Shown: positions 13,155 through 21,124 of the stretch, piece after piece
How positions within the stretch are numbered: position 1 is the stretch's first letter
Layout of the letters: each line of letters starts with the position of its first letter
DNA from: Acidobacteriota bacterium
GTDB taxonomy: Bacteria; Acidobacteriota; Blastocatellia; Pyrinomonadales; Pyrinomonadaceae
Direction of reading: 5' to 3'
Assembly (NCBI GenBank): GCA_020853255.1
Contig: JADYZI010000139.1
Coordinates: forward strand, 1 to 33,056
DNA length: 33,056 bases
Made by a program: the position numbers and the translations under genes
Notes under the pieces: model-generated
Database searches by the model: none
What the model saw: only the letters and a program-made list of their open reading frames with translations
What the model was told of the DNA's origin: nothing

Positions 13155-14702
13155 ATGAAAACAAGAATTATCGTATTGCTTCAGCTGATAAGTTTGATCT
13201 GCTTATCAGGCAACATCATAGGCCAATCCTCCGTCGTCCGCTTTCCGGTAAAGCGAGAAGAATCTCCTGAGACGTGGCGGCGCGACGGGTGGAACGCGGT
13301 CGCGCGGGCCAGATCGACCAAGATCCGGCGCGGCCGGGCAAAGAATGTCATTTTGTTCATCGGCGATGGAATGGGTGTATCTACACTTACTGCCGCACGA
13401 ATACTTGAAGGCCAGCTCCGCGGCGAGAGCGGTGAAGAGAACCGTCTCAGTTTCGAAGAATTTCCGTTCTCTGCCTTGTCAAAAACGTACCAGGCAAACC
13501 AGCAAACACCGGATTCGGCACCGACGATGAGTTCTATAATCACCGGCGTAAAGTCGAACGAAGGAACTCTCTCGGTCAACCAGAACGTTCAGCTTTCAAA
13601 CTACAAAACGGTCGCCGGCAAAGAGACGAAGACCTTGATCGAATACGCGGAGGAAGCAGGCAAGTCAACCGGTGTCGTTTCGACCGCACGGCTGACCCAT
13701 GCAACTCCCGGGGCGTGCTATGCCCACACAGCATTTCGCGACTGGGAATCGGACGAGGATATCTTTAAGAAAAATAAGGAAGCATGGGAGGCGAAATTTC
13801 CAGACATCGCCCGCCAGCTTCTCGAGTTCAAATATGGAAACGGCCTTGAGGTTGCCCTCGGCGGCGGACGAACGAATTTTATTCCAAAGGAAACGGTCGA
13901 TCCCGAATATCCCGCCGAAAAAGGCAAGCGGCTTGACGGCCGGGACCTAACGCAGGAATGGTTATCGAAATATAAAAACTCGGCTTACGCATGGAACGAA
14001 GAGCAGTTTGCTGCCATCGATCCAAAGAAAACCGATCATCTTCTGGGCCTGTTTGAACCGAGCCACATGCGGTTCGACTATGACCGCGCGAAAGACGGTG
14101 CGGGCGAGCCTTCGCTTTCTGAGATGACGGGCAAGGCCATCGACATCTTATCGAAGAATAAGAAAGGCTTTGTGCTGATGGTCGAGGGCGGACGCATCGA
14201 TCATTCCCATCACGATGGCAATGCATTTCACGCGTTGACCGATACCATTGCGCTTTCAAACGCGGTGCGGACGGCCGTCAGCAAAGTCGATCTCGATGAC
14301 ACCCTTATTATTGTCACGGCCGACCACAGCCACACATTCTTTATCCAGGGATACCCGGCCCGGGGCAACAACATCCTCGGCCTAATACGTGAGATCGGCG
14401 ACCACGGCGAGTATGAAGAGAAGCCGAAATTGGACAAGAATAAGAAGCCAATGACGACGCTTGGATACGCCAATGGCCCCGGTGCCCGTACTGGCGAAAG
14501 GTCTGCGCTGACCCAGGAACAGGTCACGGCGCCTGATTATCTGCAGGAATCGAACATTCCGTTCAAGAGCGAAACTCACGGCGGCGAAGACGTGGCTATC
14601 TTTGCGGTCGGAGTAAATGCAGACCTGATCAGAGGCTCGATGGAAGAGAACTGGACGTTCTATATCATGGCGGATGCTCTCGGCCTTGCCCGAACAAAAT
14701 GA
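13155..14702 (+). CDS. alkaline phosphatase, PhoA family
   Basis: A 515-residue exported phosphomonoesterase. A signal peptide (IIVLLQLISLICLSGNIIG) is followed by a metal site Asp71 in FIGDGMG, the phosphorylated nucleophile Ser121 in TPDSAPT, the THATPGA segment, EGGRIDHSHHDG (zinc/magnesium ligands), TADHSH, and ETHGGEDV near the C-terminus. These are the two-zinc plus one-magnesium ligands of the PhoA superfamily. It releases inorganic phosphate from organic esters in the periplasm or outside the cell. The stop overlaps the fmt start by 4 bases (ATGA, 14699-14702), so fmt translation may be coupled to it. No Pho-box-like repeat was recognised upstream. Confidence 0.93.
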   Translation: MKTRIIVLLQLISLICLSGNIIGQSSVVRFPVKREESPETWRRDGWNAVARARSTKIRRGRAKNVILFIGDGMGVSTLTAARILEGQLRGESGEENRLSFEEFPFSALSKTYQANQQTPDSAPTMSSIITGVKSNEGTLSVNQNVQLSNYKTVAGKETKTLIEYAEEAGKSTGVVSTARLTHATPGACYAHTAFRDWESDEDIFKKNKEAWEAKFPDIARQLLEFKYGNGLEVALGGGRTNFIPKETVDPEYPAEKGKRLDGRDLTQEWLSKYKNSAYAWNEEQFAAIDPKKTDHLLGLFEPSHMRFDYDRAKDGAGEPSLSEMTGKAIDILSKNKKGFVLMVEGGRIDHSHHDGNAFHALTDTIALSNAVRTAVSKVDLDDTLIIVTADHSHTFFIQGYPARGNNILGLIREIGDHGEYEEKPKLDKNKKPMTTLGYANGPGARTGERSALTQEQVTAPDYLQESNIPFKSETHGGEDVAIFAVGVNADLIRGSMEENWTFYIMADALGLARTK

Positions 14703-15634
14703 AGATCGTTTTTATGGGAACACCCGCCGCCGCGGCACTTTCGCTTGAGCGGCTGTTGGAGACTGGGCACGACATCGTTGGCGTGTACATACAACCCGAC
14801 AGGCCGTCAGGACGTGGAAATAAGATCGTATTCTCCGCAGTGAAAGACCTGGCGTTGAAACGAGATCTAAGCCTCTTTCAACCCGTAAAGATCAAGACTC
14901 CAGAGGCCATTGCTGAATTCAGATCTCTGTCGGCCGACATTGTGGTTGTCGTCGCATATGGGCGAATTTTGCCGGAAGGTTTTCTAACCGCCTTTCCAAA
15001 GGGCGCGGTCAACCTGCACTTTTCGCTTTTGCCAAAATATCGCGGTGCTGCACCGGTAAACTGGGCGATCGTAAACGGCGAAACGACAACTGGTGTGACA
15101 ACGATCAGGATGAACACCGGCCTCGATACCGGCGACATTCTGCTTTCGCGCGAGATCGAGATCGGGACGGATGAGACGGCCCCACAATTAATGGATCGTC
15201 TTGCGGTCATCGGGGCCGATGTTCTGGTTGAGACGTTGGAGAAAATAGATATCATCAAACCTGTCCCGCAGGCCCAGGATGAGGCGACCTTCGCACCGAT
15301 AATGAAGCGTGAAGACGGCCTTATCGATTGGTCAATGAGATCCGCAGAGATCGCCGCCCGGGTCCGTGGATTTCAGCCTTTTCCGGGTTCCTTTACTTTC
15401 CACGAAGGAAAAAGGCTGAACATCTGGTCTGCTCGGGCCGTTGGTGCTGGTGACAATGATCCCGCGGTTACAGGCACGATCGTTTCTATTGATGACGGGA
15501 GGCTGCTAGTTGAAGCTGGTTCCGGAACAACACTATTGATAGACGAGATCCAGCTTGAGGGAAAACGACGGATGGCTGTTCGCGAAGCTCTAAATGGCGG
15601 GCATTTTAAGATCGGCCAGCGATTTTCTTCTTGA
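14699..15634 (+). CDS. fmt: methionyl-tRNA formyltransferase
   Basis: A 311-residue enzyme that formylates initiator Met-tRNA using 10-formyl-tetrahydrofolate. The N-terminal Rossmann domain has the catalytic triad Asn105, His107 and Asp143 in NLHFSLLPKYRGAAPVNWA and GLDTGD. The C-terminal OB-like domain starts near residue 205 (MKREDGLIDWSM, then VRGFQPFPGSFTF). The length is typical. The ATGA overlap with the alkaline phosphatase gene is unusual company for fmt. Downstream, after a palindromic repeat, come trhO and rsmB. Confidence 0.95.
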   Translation: MKIVFMGTPAAAALSLERLLETGHDIVGVYIQPDRPSGRGNKIVFSAVKDLALKRDLSLFQPVKIKTPEAIAEFRSLSADIVVVVAYGRILPEGFLTAFPKGAVNLHFSLLPKYRGAAPVNWAIVNGETTTGVTTIRMNTGLDTGDILLSREIEIGTDETAPQLMDRLAVIGADVLVETLEKIDIIKPVPQAQDEATFAPIMKREDGLIDWSMRSAEIAARVRGFQPFPGSFTFHEGKRLNIWSARAVGAGDNDPAVTGTIVSIDDGRLLVEAGSGTTLLIDEIQLEGKRRMAVREALNGGHFKIGQRFSS

Positions 15635-15658
15635 ACAAAATCGAGGATCTTTACATTT

Positions 15659-15725
15659 CTTTGCGGTCTCTGCGGCTTTGCGTTCGAAGAAACCGATCTC
15701 ACGCAAAGCCGCAAAGGCCGCAAAG
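15659..15725. repeat. CTTTGCG-type inverted repeat (25-bp arms)
   Basis: The arms 15659-15683 and 15701-15725 are inverted repeats identical at 23 of 25 positions around a 17-base loop. The core is gcggctttgcgt / acgcaaagccgc. Looser relatives lie at 20961-21058 and 24631-24702. It lies between fmt and trhO and would form a strong hairpin in the message, though without a T-tract. Confidence 0.8.
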
Positions 15726-15792
15726 AAGCGCCAAGGGGACAGCACCGGCGACCAATTTATAAAAGATCCGGTCAATACGTGATCTGCCTTTG

Positions 15793-16581
15793 ATGCCTTA
15801 CAATATTTCTCAGATGGTAAATCGATTCCAGATCATCAGCTTCTACGAGTTCAAACCGCTCGGTCCCGCCGATAGGCTAGCGAAGTTGAAAATCGACCTC
15901 ACCTCCGCATTGCTGGAGCATCATGTTTTCGGTACGATCCTCATCGCCGAAGAAGGTTTTAACGCAAGCCTCTGCGGCGTGCCCGAAAGTATTGGGCCAT
16001 TCCTTGCCGCGACTGCGGATCTGCTGGATACGCGGATCACGCCTAAATCCTCGTTTAGTGACAGGTCACCGTTTCGCAAACACGAGGTCCGAATTAAGCC
16101 GGAGATCGTGACCCTTAAACAGGCCGTCGATATTTCGCTCGGGCTCGGTACGCATATTGATCCGAAGGATTGGAACCAGATCATTTCTGATCCGGAGGTT
16201 CTCGTTCTTGACACACGGAATGATTACGAATTCCGTTCGGGAACGTTTGAGAATGCAGTAAACCCGAACACCGTGAAGTTCAGCGACCTGCCGCGATTTG
16301 TGGAAGAGAATTTGGATCCGGCAAGGCATAAAAAGATCGCGATGTTCTGCACCGGGGGTATCCGATGCGAGAAATTTGCGCCGTTTATGAAAGCCCGCGG
16401 GTTTGTCGACGTATTTCAGCTGCGAGGGGGCATTTTGCAATACCTTGAGGACGTTCCGGTTGACGAGCATCTCTGGCAAGGAGAGTGCTTTGTATTCGAC
16501 GAACGTGTAACGCTCAACCACAGGCTTGAGCCGGGAAGCGGTGTCGATCTATCACTGCGCCGCGGCGAGGATGCGGAATGA
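15793..16581 (+). CDS. trhO: tRNA uridine(34) hydroxylase TrhO (rhodanese family)
   Basis: A 262-residue protein of the YceA/TrhO family, which hydroxylates U34 of tRNAs independently of prephenate as the first step to cmo5U/mo5U. An N-terminal acylphosphatase-like domain (GTILIAEEGFNASLCG) is followed by FRKHEVRIKPEIVTL and a rhodanese domain with DTRNDYEFRSGTFENA. The catalytic loop is C186-T-G-G-I-R-C192. The start at 15793 is the first ATG after the repeat. An ATG 21 bases later (beginning MVNRFQIISFYEF) is equally compatible with the family, and neither has a clear ribosome site. It overlaps rsmB by ATGA. Confidence 0.9.
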   Translation: MPYNISQMVNRFQIISFYEFKPLGPADRLAKLKIDLTSALLEHHVFGTILIAEEGFNASLCGVPESIGPFLAATADLLDTRITPKSSFSDRSPFRKHEVRIKPEIVTLKQAVDISLGLGTHIDPKDWNQIISDPEVLVLDTRNDYEFRSGTFENAVNPNTVKFSDLPRFVEENLDPARHKKIAMFCTGGIRCEKFAPFMKARGFVDVFQLRGGILQYLEDVPVDEHLWQGECFVFDERVTLNHRLEPGSGVDLSLRRGEDAE

Positions 16582-17867
16582 AGATCTCTCCAGCCCGTTC
16601 GGCCGCGTTCGATATTTTATTGAAGATCGAAATCGATCGGGCATTCTCATCCATCCTTCTTCCTGAATACGAAAGGGCCCTGTCACCCATGGACCGGGGC
16701 CTTTGCCACGCATTAACACTGGGAGTTCTCCGTCGGCAACTGTATCTGGACCATTATATTGATGCGCTGACCGTGCGGAAAAGGCTCGACGCGGCGGTCC
16801 GTGTTAGCCTAAGGCTTGGGCTTTTCCAGCTTTGGTTTTTGGATAAGGTCCCTGTTCACTCGGCCGTCAACGACAGCGTGGAAATGGTCCACCGCGCAAA
16901 AAAATCGTCAGCCCGCGGGTTGGTCAACGCGATCCTGCGTCGGGCGGCCAAGGAACCGCCGCCTGCAAACTTGTCTGACGACATCGAGCGTATTTCGGTC
17001 GAAACATCACATCCGCGATGGCTGATCGAAAAATGGATCGGACAATTTGGTGTCAAAGAGGCCGTCAGTCTTGCAGAAGCTAACAATACTGAACCAGCGA
17101 GGTCATTCAGGCTCACCGCCCGTGCTCCCGCTGATATCGAATTTACCGGGGCAAGGCGGTCAGGCCTTGTTCCGAGCAGTTTTCTCGCCGATTCAACAAC
17201 GCCCGAAATGTCCGCTGCGTCGGCCAATAACCTTATCTATTTTCAGGATGAAGGATCGCAGCTTGTAGCTGCGGCAGTTGATATTCCTCCGCGTGGCCGC
17301 TTTCTGGATGTATGCGCCGCTCCGGGAAGCAAAGTTACACAAATTGCAGGCTTAAATAGCGATGTTCTCTCCGTCGCGGGTGAAATTCATTCGCACCGTG
17401 CCCGGTTTTTGCTTGAAAATATTCGAGCGCAGGGAGTTGCGCACGCTGAGGTCGTCCAATACGACGCTGAACAACCGATGCCCTTTGCGGACCAAAGTTT
17501 TAACACTGTTCTTGTCGATGCTCCGTGTACTGGCACCGGGACCATCCGTCACAATCCGGAGCTGCGCTATTTTCTCGATCCCAGTGACCCGGCGGGATTA
17601 TCAAAGAAACAACACCTGATATTGAGAAATGCATCCAAGCTTGTGAAAAACGGCGGATCGCTGATTTATTCGACCTGTTCGCTCGAGGTTGAAGAGAATG
17701 AACAGGTGGCGGACGCATTCATTGCCACTGAACCCGGCTTTCGGAATGTTCGGCCGCGTGTTCCCACCAGGCTTATCACCGAAGCCGGTTTTGCCAGAAC
17801 ACGGCCAGATATCGACGGAATGGACGGGTTCTTCATTGCCGCTTTCGAGCGAACAGGGCAAAGTTGA
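16578..17867 (+). CDS. rsmB: 16S rRNA (cytosine-967-C5)-methyltransferase RsmB
   Basis: A 429-residue protein with an N-terminal NusB-like RNA-binding domain (residues 1-130, PARSAAFDILLKIE to ARGLVNAILRRA) and a C-terminal SAM-dependent m5C methyltransferase. The SAM-binding motif is DVCAAPGSK (244-252). The motif IV cysteine is Cys317 in DAPCTGTGT, and the motif VI catalytic cysteine is Cys367 in YSTCSLEVEE. It methylates C967 of 16S rRNA in the small ribosomal subunit. The 4-base overlap with trhO joins two RNA-modification genes in one transcript. The length matches E. coli RsmB. Confidence 0.95.
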   Translation: MKISPARSAAFDILLKIEIDRAFSSILLPEYERALSPMDRGLCHALTLGVLRRQLYLDHYIDALTVRKRLDAAVRVSLRLGLFQLWFLDKVPVHSAVNDSVEMVHRAKKSSARGLVNAILRRAAKEPPPANLSDDIERISVETSHPRWLIEKWIGQFGVKEAVSLAEANNTEPARSFRLTARAPADIEFTGARRSGLVPSSFLADSTTPEMSAASANNLIYFQDEGSQLVAAAVDIPPRGRFLDVCAAPGSKVTQIAGLNSDVLSVAGEIHSHRARFLLENIRAQGVAHAEVVQYDAEQPMPFADQSFNTVLVDAPCTGTGTIRHNPELRYFLDPSDPAGLSKKQHLILRNASKLVKNGGSLIYSTCSLEVEENEQVADAFIATEPGFRNVRPRVPTRLITEAGFARTRPDIDGMDGFFIAAFERTGQS

Positions 17868-17869
17868 AT

Positions 17870-17916
17870 TTGTCTGTTTCCCGAATAATGCTAGACTTAA
17901 AAGTTGTTTTTTAGGA
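17870..17916 (+). promoter_or_regulatory. candidate promoter and ribosome site before the PASTA gene
   Basis: TTGTCT (17870-17875) and TAGACT (17892-17897), 16 bases apart, with TG one base before the -10 box (extended -10). An AGGAG ribosome site follows at 17912-17916, 10 bases before the GTG start. This would allow expression apart from rsmB. Confidence 0.4.
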
Positions 17917-17926
17917 GTGTTCGCGA

Positions 17927-18610
17927 GTGGGATTTGTAAACACAGGAATATCGGCGGTGGGCAAACTGGCGGCTGTTGCCGTACTCTTGGCCGCGTTCCT
18001 TGGGTCGGCGGCAGGGGTTGTTTATATGTCGCTGTCCGGAAAGGAAATCACGGTGCCTGAGATCACGGGAAAGGACTTTTTCGAGAGTGAAAAAGAACTT
18101 GCGGCACTTGGCCTTAAGATAAAAAAGCGGGCCGCTCGCCCAAGTACCGAGCAGATAAACACAGTTCTGGAACAGGCCCCGAAGGCCGGCGAGACTGTAA
18201 AGTCGGGCCAACTTATCTTTGTCGTTGTCAGCAAGGCCGGTGTTGAAGGCGACGAAACGCCCAAATCCTTGATCAAGGACCTGGAAACTGATGACACCAA
18301 GACGATCGAGGACATGATCTCGGACAAGCCCAAAAAGTCCAGATCGAACTCAAACACAAATACGAAGAAAAAAGCTGACACGACCCGGGATGTCAACACG
18401 GATGTTTCAAATTCAGATTCTGATCCTGACGATAGATCGACCACAAAATCTGGAGATATAGATAAAGATAAGAAAGACACGGATCAACCAAAGGATCCTG
18501 TTGAAAAGGGCAACAAGAACACCTCTACAGGCCCGGCTCTGAAACAGCCTGCTTCGACGGCAAAGCCCGCGGCTGGTGAATCCCGAAAGAGAGTTCAGCC
18601 AACACCGTAG
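17927..18610 (+). CDS. membrane-anchored single-PASTA-domain protein
   Basis: A 227-residue protein starting at GTG, supported by AGGAG upstream. An N-terminal membrane helix (GKLAAVAVLLAAFLGSAAGVVY, about 12-33) is followed by one PASTA domain (about 41-105: EITVPEITGKDFFESEKEL, LGLKIKKR, VLEQAPKAGETVKSG and LIFVVVS). The remaining 120 residues are a disordered Asp/Lys/Ser/Thr-rich tail. PASTA domains bind peptidoglycan stem peptides or beta-lactams and usually belong to Ser/Thr kinases or penicillin-binding proteins. Here no kinase or transpeptidase domain is present. It lies between rsmB and rpe, where kinase/phosphatase genes often sit in other phyla. A structural or sensory wall role is inferred. 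Confidence 0.85.
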   Translation: MGFVNTGISAVGKLAAVAVLLAAFLGSAAGVVYMSLSGKEITVPEITGKDFFESEKELAALGLKIKKRAARPSTEQINTVLEQAPKAGETVKSGQLIFVVVSKAGVEGDETPKSLIKDLETDDTKTIEDMISDKPKKSRSNSNTNTKKKADTTRDVNTDVSNSDSDPDDRSTTKSGDIDKDKKDTDQPKDPVEKGNKNTSTGPALKQPASTAKPAAGESRKRVQPTP

Positions 18611-18667
18611 CGCTGTGTGTGCAACCGAGGTCGAAATGCCTGCAACAAAGTGAGGGAATAGAGCAGA

Positions 18668-19330
18668 ATGTTTGAAATTGCCCCATCCATCTTGTCCGCT
18701 GATTTTGCGCATTTGGCGGATGAGATCAAGGCTGTTGAGGAAGGCGGAGCCACCGTGCTCCACGTCGATGTGATGGACGGGCATTTTGTGCCGAACATCA
18801 CCATCGGCCTCCCAGTTGTCCGTTCGCTTAGAAAAGCGACGCAGATGACGATCGATTGTCATTTGATGATCACCGATCCCGGCACTTATGCTGAGCAGTT
18901 TGTTAAAGCCGGTGCCGACATGGTCTCTGTCCATGTTGAAGCTGACGCCCATTTGCACCGAACGCTTTCGTCAATACGGGCTGCCGGGGCGAAGGCTGGC
19001 ATAGCGATAAACCCGGCAACGCCGCTCAATGTGTTGGATGAAGCACTGGAGTTTGCGGATTTTGTTTTGATAATGTCCGTCAATCCTGGATTTGGCGGAC
19101 AGGCTTTTATACCGACATCGGTCGAAAAGGTCCGTCGTCTGCGGCAGATGATCGAAAGCCGCGGACTCTCAACAAAGATCGAGATCGATGGTGGTATCGA
19201 TACCGGCAATATTCTTGAGGTAGTTGAGGCGGGGGCCGATATTTTAGTTGCCGGTTTGGCCGTTTACGGAAAGCCGTCGCCGGCCGAGGCCGTTCGAGAA
19301 TTGATCGAGAAAGGAACAGTTTGGGTATGA
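18668..19330 (+). CDS. rpe: ribulose-phosphate 3-epimerase
   Basis: A 220-residue TIM-barrel enzyme interconverting ribulose-5-phosphate and xylulose-5-phosphate in the pentose phosphate pathway. Conserved segments are PSILSADFAHL, HVDVMDGHFVPNITIG, DCHLMI, SVNPGFGGQ and IDGGID, carrying the metal-binding and acid/base aspartates and histidines. A GAGGGAATAGAG ribosome site lies upstream. The stop overlaps the next start by ATGA (19327-19330). Confidence 0.96.
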   Translation: MFEIAPSILSADFAHLADEIKAVEEGGATVLHVDVMDGHFVPNITIGLPVVRSLRKATQMTIDCHLMITDPGTYAEQFVKAGADMVSVHVEADAHLHRTLSSIRAAGAKAGIAINPATPLNVLDEALEFADFVLIMSVNPGFGGQAFIPTSVEKVRRLRQMIESRGLSTKIEIDGGIDTGNILEVVEAGADILVAGLAVYGKPSPAEAVRELIEKGTVWV

Positions 19331-20865
19331 TCGATGAAGTTATGAAATATTTGAAGCCTAAGGGTTTTGCCGTGATCGGATTTGTCATCGCGGCGCTTGT
19401 GACAGGGGGCTTCGCACAGGTAAAGCCAAGCGATGGTTCACCGTCAACGCGGCTTGAGGTAATGAGGCAAAAGCTCGAGACGATCCGCCGGTCGGCCACC
19501 AGTTCCGCTTCGGTGTTGAAGGAAGAGAATACCGACAAGGCGACGAAGGATGACAAGGCGAATGCAGATACACCTCTTGCCCGCCTGCTTTCGATCGAAA
19601 AGGAGGCATCACGGCTCCAGTCCGATGTGAATAGTCTCCGTACTAAATTGGACCGTTCCGAGAAGTACGAAGCAAGCGAGATCGATCAGCTCGAGGCATC
19701 GGTTGGCGACCTCCAGGTGCGGGCCGACGCAGTTCTGGTTGAGACGGCCAATGCCCGGGCCAACCCGGAGTCGATGGTCGGAAAGCCGCGTGAGAAAAAG
19801 AAAAAGAAAAAATTCTTAGGTATCTTTGGCGGCGGCGGGCCGGATGAATATGAAGAATTGATCGGTGCCGTTACGCCAGGGCGCGACCGCGAACTTTTCA
19901 TTGTCGCCACCCGCGAGGTGCGAAAGAAGAATTACGATGTTGGGCGGCTTCTTTTCCAGACGATCATTACTACGTATCCCGATTCGCCCTATCTGCCGAT
20001 GGCAAAGTTGGCGGTTGCGGATTCTTTCTATCTTGAAGGCTCGACCAGCGCCCTTATTCAGGGTATCGCCGCCTATCAGGATTGGCTGACGTTCTTTCCT
20101 ACACATCCGTTGGCCGATCGGGTTGTGCTGAAAATTGCTGAGTCGGAAATGCGCCAGATCGGGCTCCCAGACCGCGATGCGACAAGGGCAAAGCGTGCCG
20201 AGATAAAATTGAAGGCGCTTCTTCAGCAATATCCGAATTCGATCCTGGCCGGTGAGGCACAGAAGCGACTGGTAGAAGTTCAGGACAATCTTGGCCTGCA
20301 CAATCTGTACATCGCAAATTATTACTATACTCAGTCGGTCGAACAGGGAAAAAGCGGATTGAAGGGCTCGCAGTCCCGTTATCGCGAAATTCTTGATAAA
20401 TATCCGAATTTCACCTTTATGGACGAGGCCCTTTACAAGCTGGCGAATACCTATCTGGTAGAAGAGGAAACCGACCAGGCCGCCCGTTATTTTCAGCGGA
20501 TCATCCGTGATTTTCCGAATAGCGAATGGGTAGAAAAGTCGAAAGAGCAGCTAAAGCTGATCGGGGCTGAGATTCCTGAGGCCGACCCGACCCGGGCAAG
20601 TGTGGTGGCACCGGAAAAGGCATCGTTCTTTGCCAATTTTAAAAACCAGCTCTTCGGTATCTATCCGATGACCATAGACAAGAATGGCGTTTTGATGACG
20701 AGTAAGTTTGATGAAGAAAAGTTTGAGATGATCGATCAGATCATTGAGAACCAGGGTGATATTCTTGTCAATCAGATCCCGCAGGCTCTGACGACGGTGA
20801 TCTCGCAGCGGCAGGCATCGGCCCAGCCAAAAACGACGACTGGGCCGCCGGAAAAGAAGCCGTAG
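19327..20865 (+). CDS. BamD/YfiO-like TPR protein (outer membrane assembly type)
   Basis: A 512-residue exported protein. An N-terminal hydrophobic segment (GFAVIGFVIAALVTGGFA) is followed by a charged coiled-coil region (about 35-145), a lysine run (about 155-160), and then TPR repeats of the BamD/YbgF type. Examples are ARYFQRIIRDFPNSEWVEK, RYREILDKYPNFTFMDEAL and GRLLFQTIITTYPDSPYLP, with spacing as in YfiO. It lacks a clear lipobox, so it may be anchored by the uncleaved helix. The C-terminal 90 residues (NFKNQLFGIYPMTIDKNG onward) are not recognised. The ATG at 19327 is used because it gives the ATGA overlap with rpe. An earlier in-frame TTG adds only two residues. An intrinsic terminator follows at 20891-20920. 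Confidence 0.8.
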   Translation: MIDEVMKYLKPKGFAVIGFVIAALVTGGFAQVKPSDGSPSTRLEVMRQKLETIRRSATSSASVLKEENTDKATKDDKANADTPLARLLSIEKEASRLQSDVNSLRTKLDRSEKYEASEIDQLEASVGDLQVRADAVLVETANARANPESMVGKPREKKKKKKFLGIFGGGGPDEYEELIGAVTPGRDRELFIVATREVRKKNYDVGRLLFQTIITTYPDSPYLPMAKLAVADSFYLEGSTSALIQGIAAYQDWLTFFPTHPLADRVVLKIAESEMRQIGLPDRDATRAKRAEIKLKALLQQYPNSILAGEAQKRLVEVQDNLGLHNLYIANYYYTQSVEQGKSGLKGSQSRYREILDKYPNFTFMDEALYKLANTYLVEEETDQAARYFQRIIRDFPNSEWVEKSKEQLKLIGAEIPEADPTRASVVAPEKASFFANFKNQLFGIYPMTIDKNGVLMTSKFDEEKFEMIDQIIENQGDILVNQIPQALTTVISQRQASAQPKTTTGPPEKKP

Positions 20866-20890
20866 CTGATGTGTACGGACAGCTTCCAAT

Positions 20891-20920
20891 AAAAAGCGGT
20901 TCGATTCGGGCCGCTTTTTT
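20891..20920 (+). terminator. intrinsic terminator ending the fmt-to-BamD-like block
   Basis: A perfect 9-bp stem aaaaagcgg (20891-20899) / ccgcttttt (20911-20919) with an 11-base loop, ending in six T. It lies 26 bases after the BamD-like stop. Confidence 0.9.
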
Positions 20921-20960
20921 GCGTAGTATCTAGTGGATCGTAACCATTGAATCGCAGGTA

Positions 20961-21058
20961 CTTTTGCGCTCTTTGTGTCTTCAACTTGGTAAGCTTTGTG
21001 TGAAGAGAAATCGTTAACCTTAAGGCCTCAAAGGAAGGACTCAAAGTTCGCGAAGGAA
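20961..21058. repeat. imperfect inverted repeat of the CTTTGCG family
   Basis: The left part (cttttgcgctctttgtgtc, from 20961) and the right part (gactcaaagttcgcgaagg, ending 21057) are imperfect inverted repeats. Both resemble the repeat at 15659-15725. It fills much of the 259-bp gap before the large TPR gene. No gene was seen in that gap besides the terminator. Confidence 0.5.
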
Positions 21059-21124
21059 GAATAGGACGGCTAGAACGACTTCCAACTTATCTGTTACCAT
21101 CGGCTAGTCAGTGGCCATTTTCTT

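Noticed and set aside
20896..20916. tRNA T-arm-like sequence ggttcgattcgg
   Set aside because: No acceptor, D-arm or anticodon arm surrounds it. It is the loop and stem of the intrinsic terminator after the BamD-like gene.
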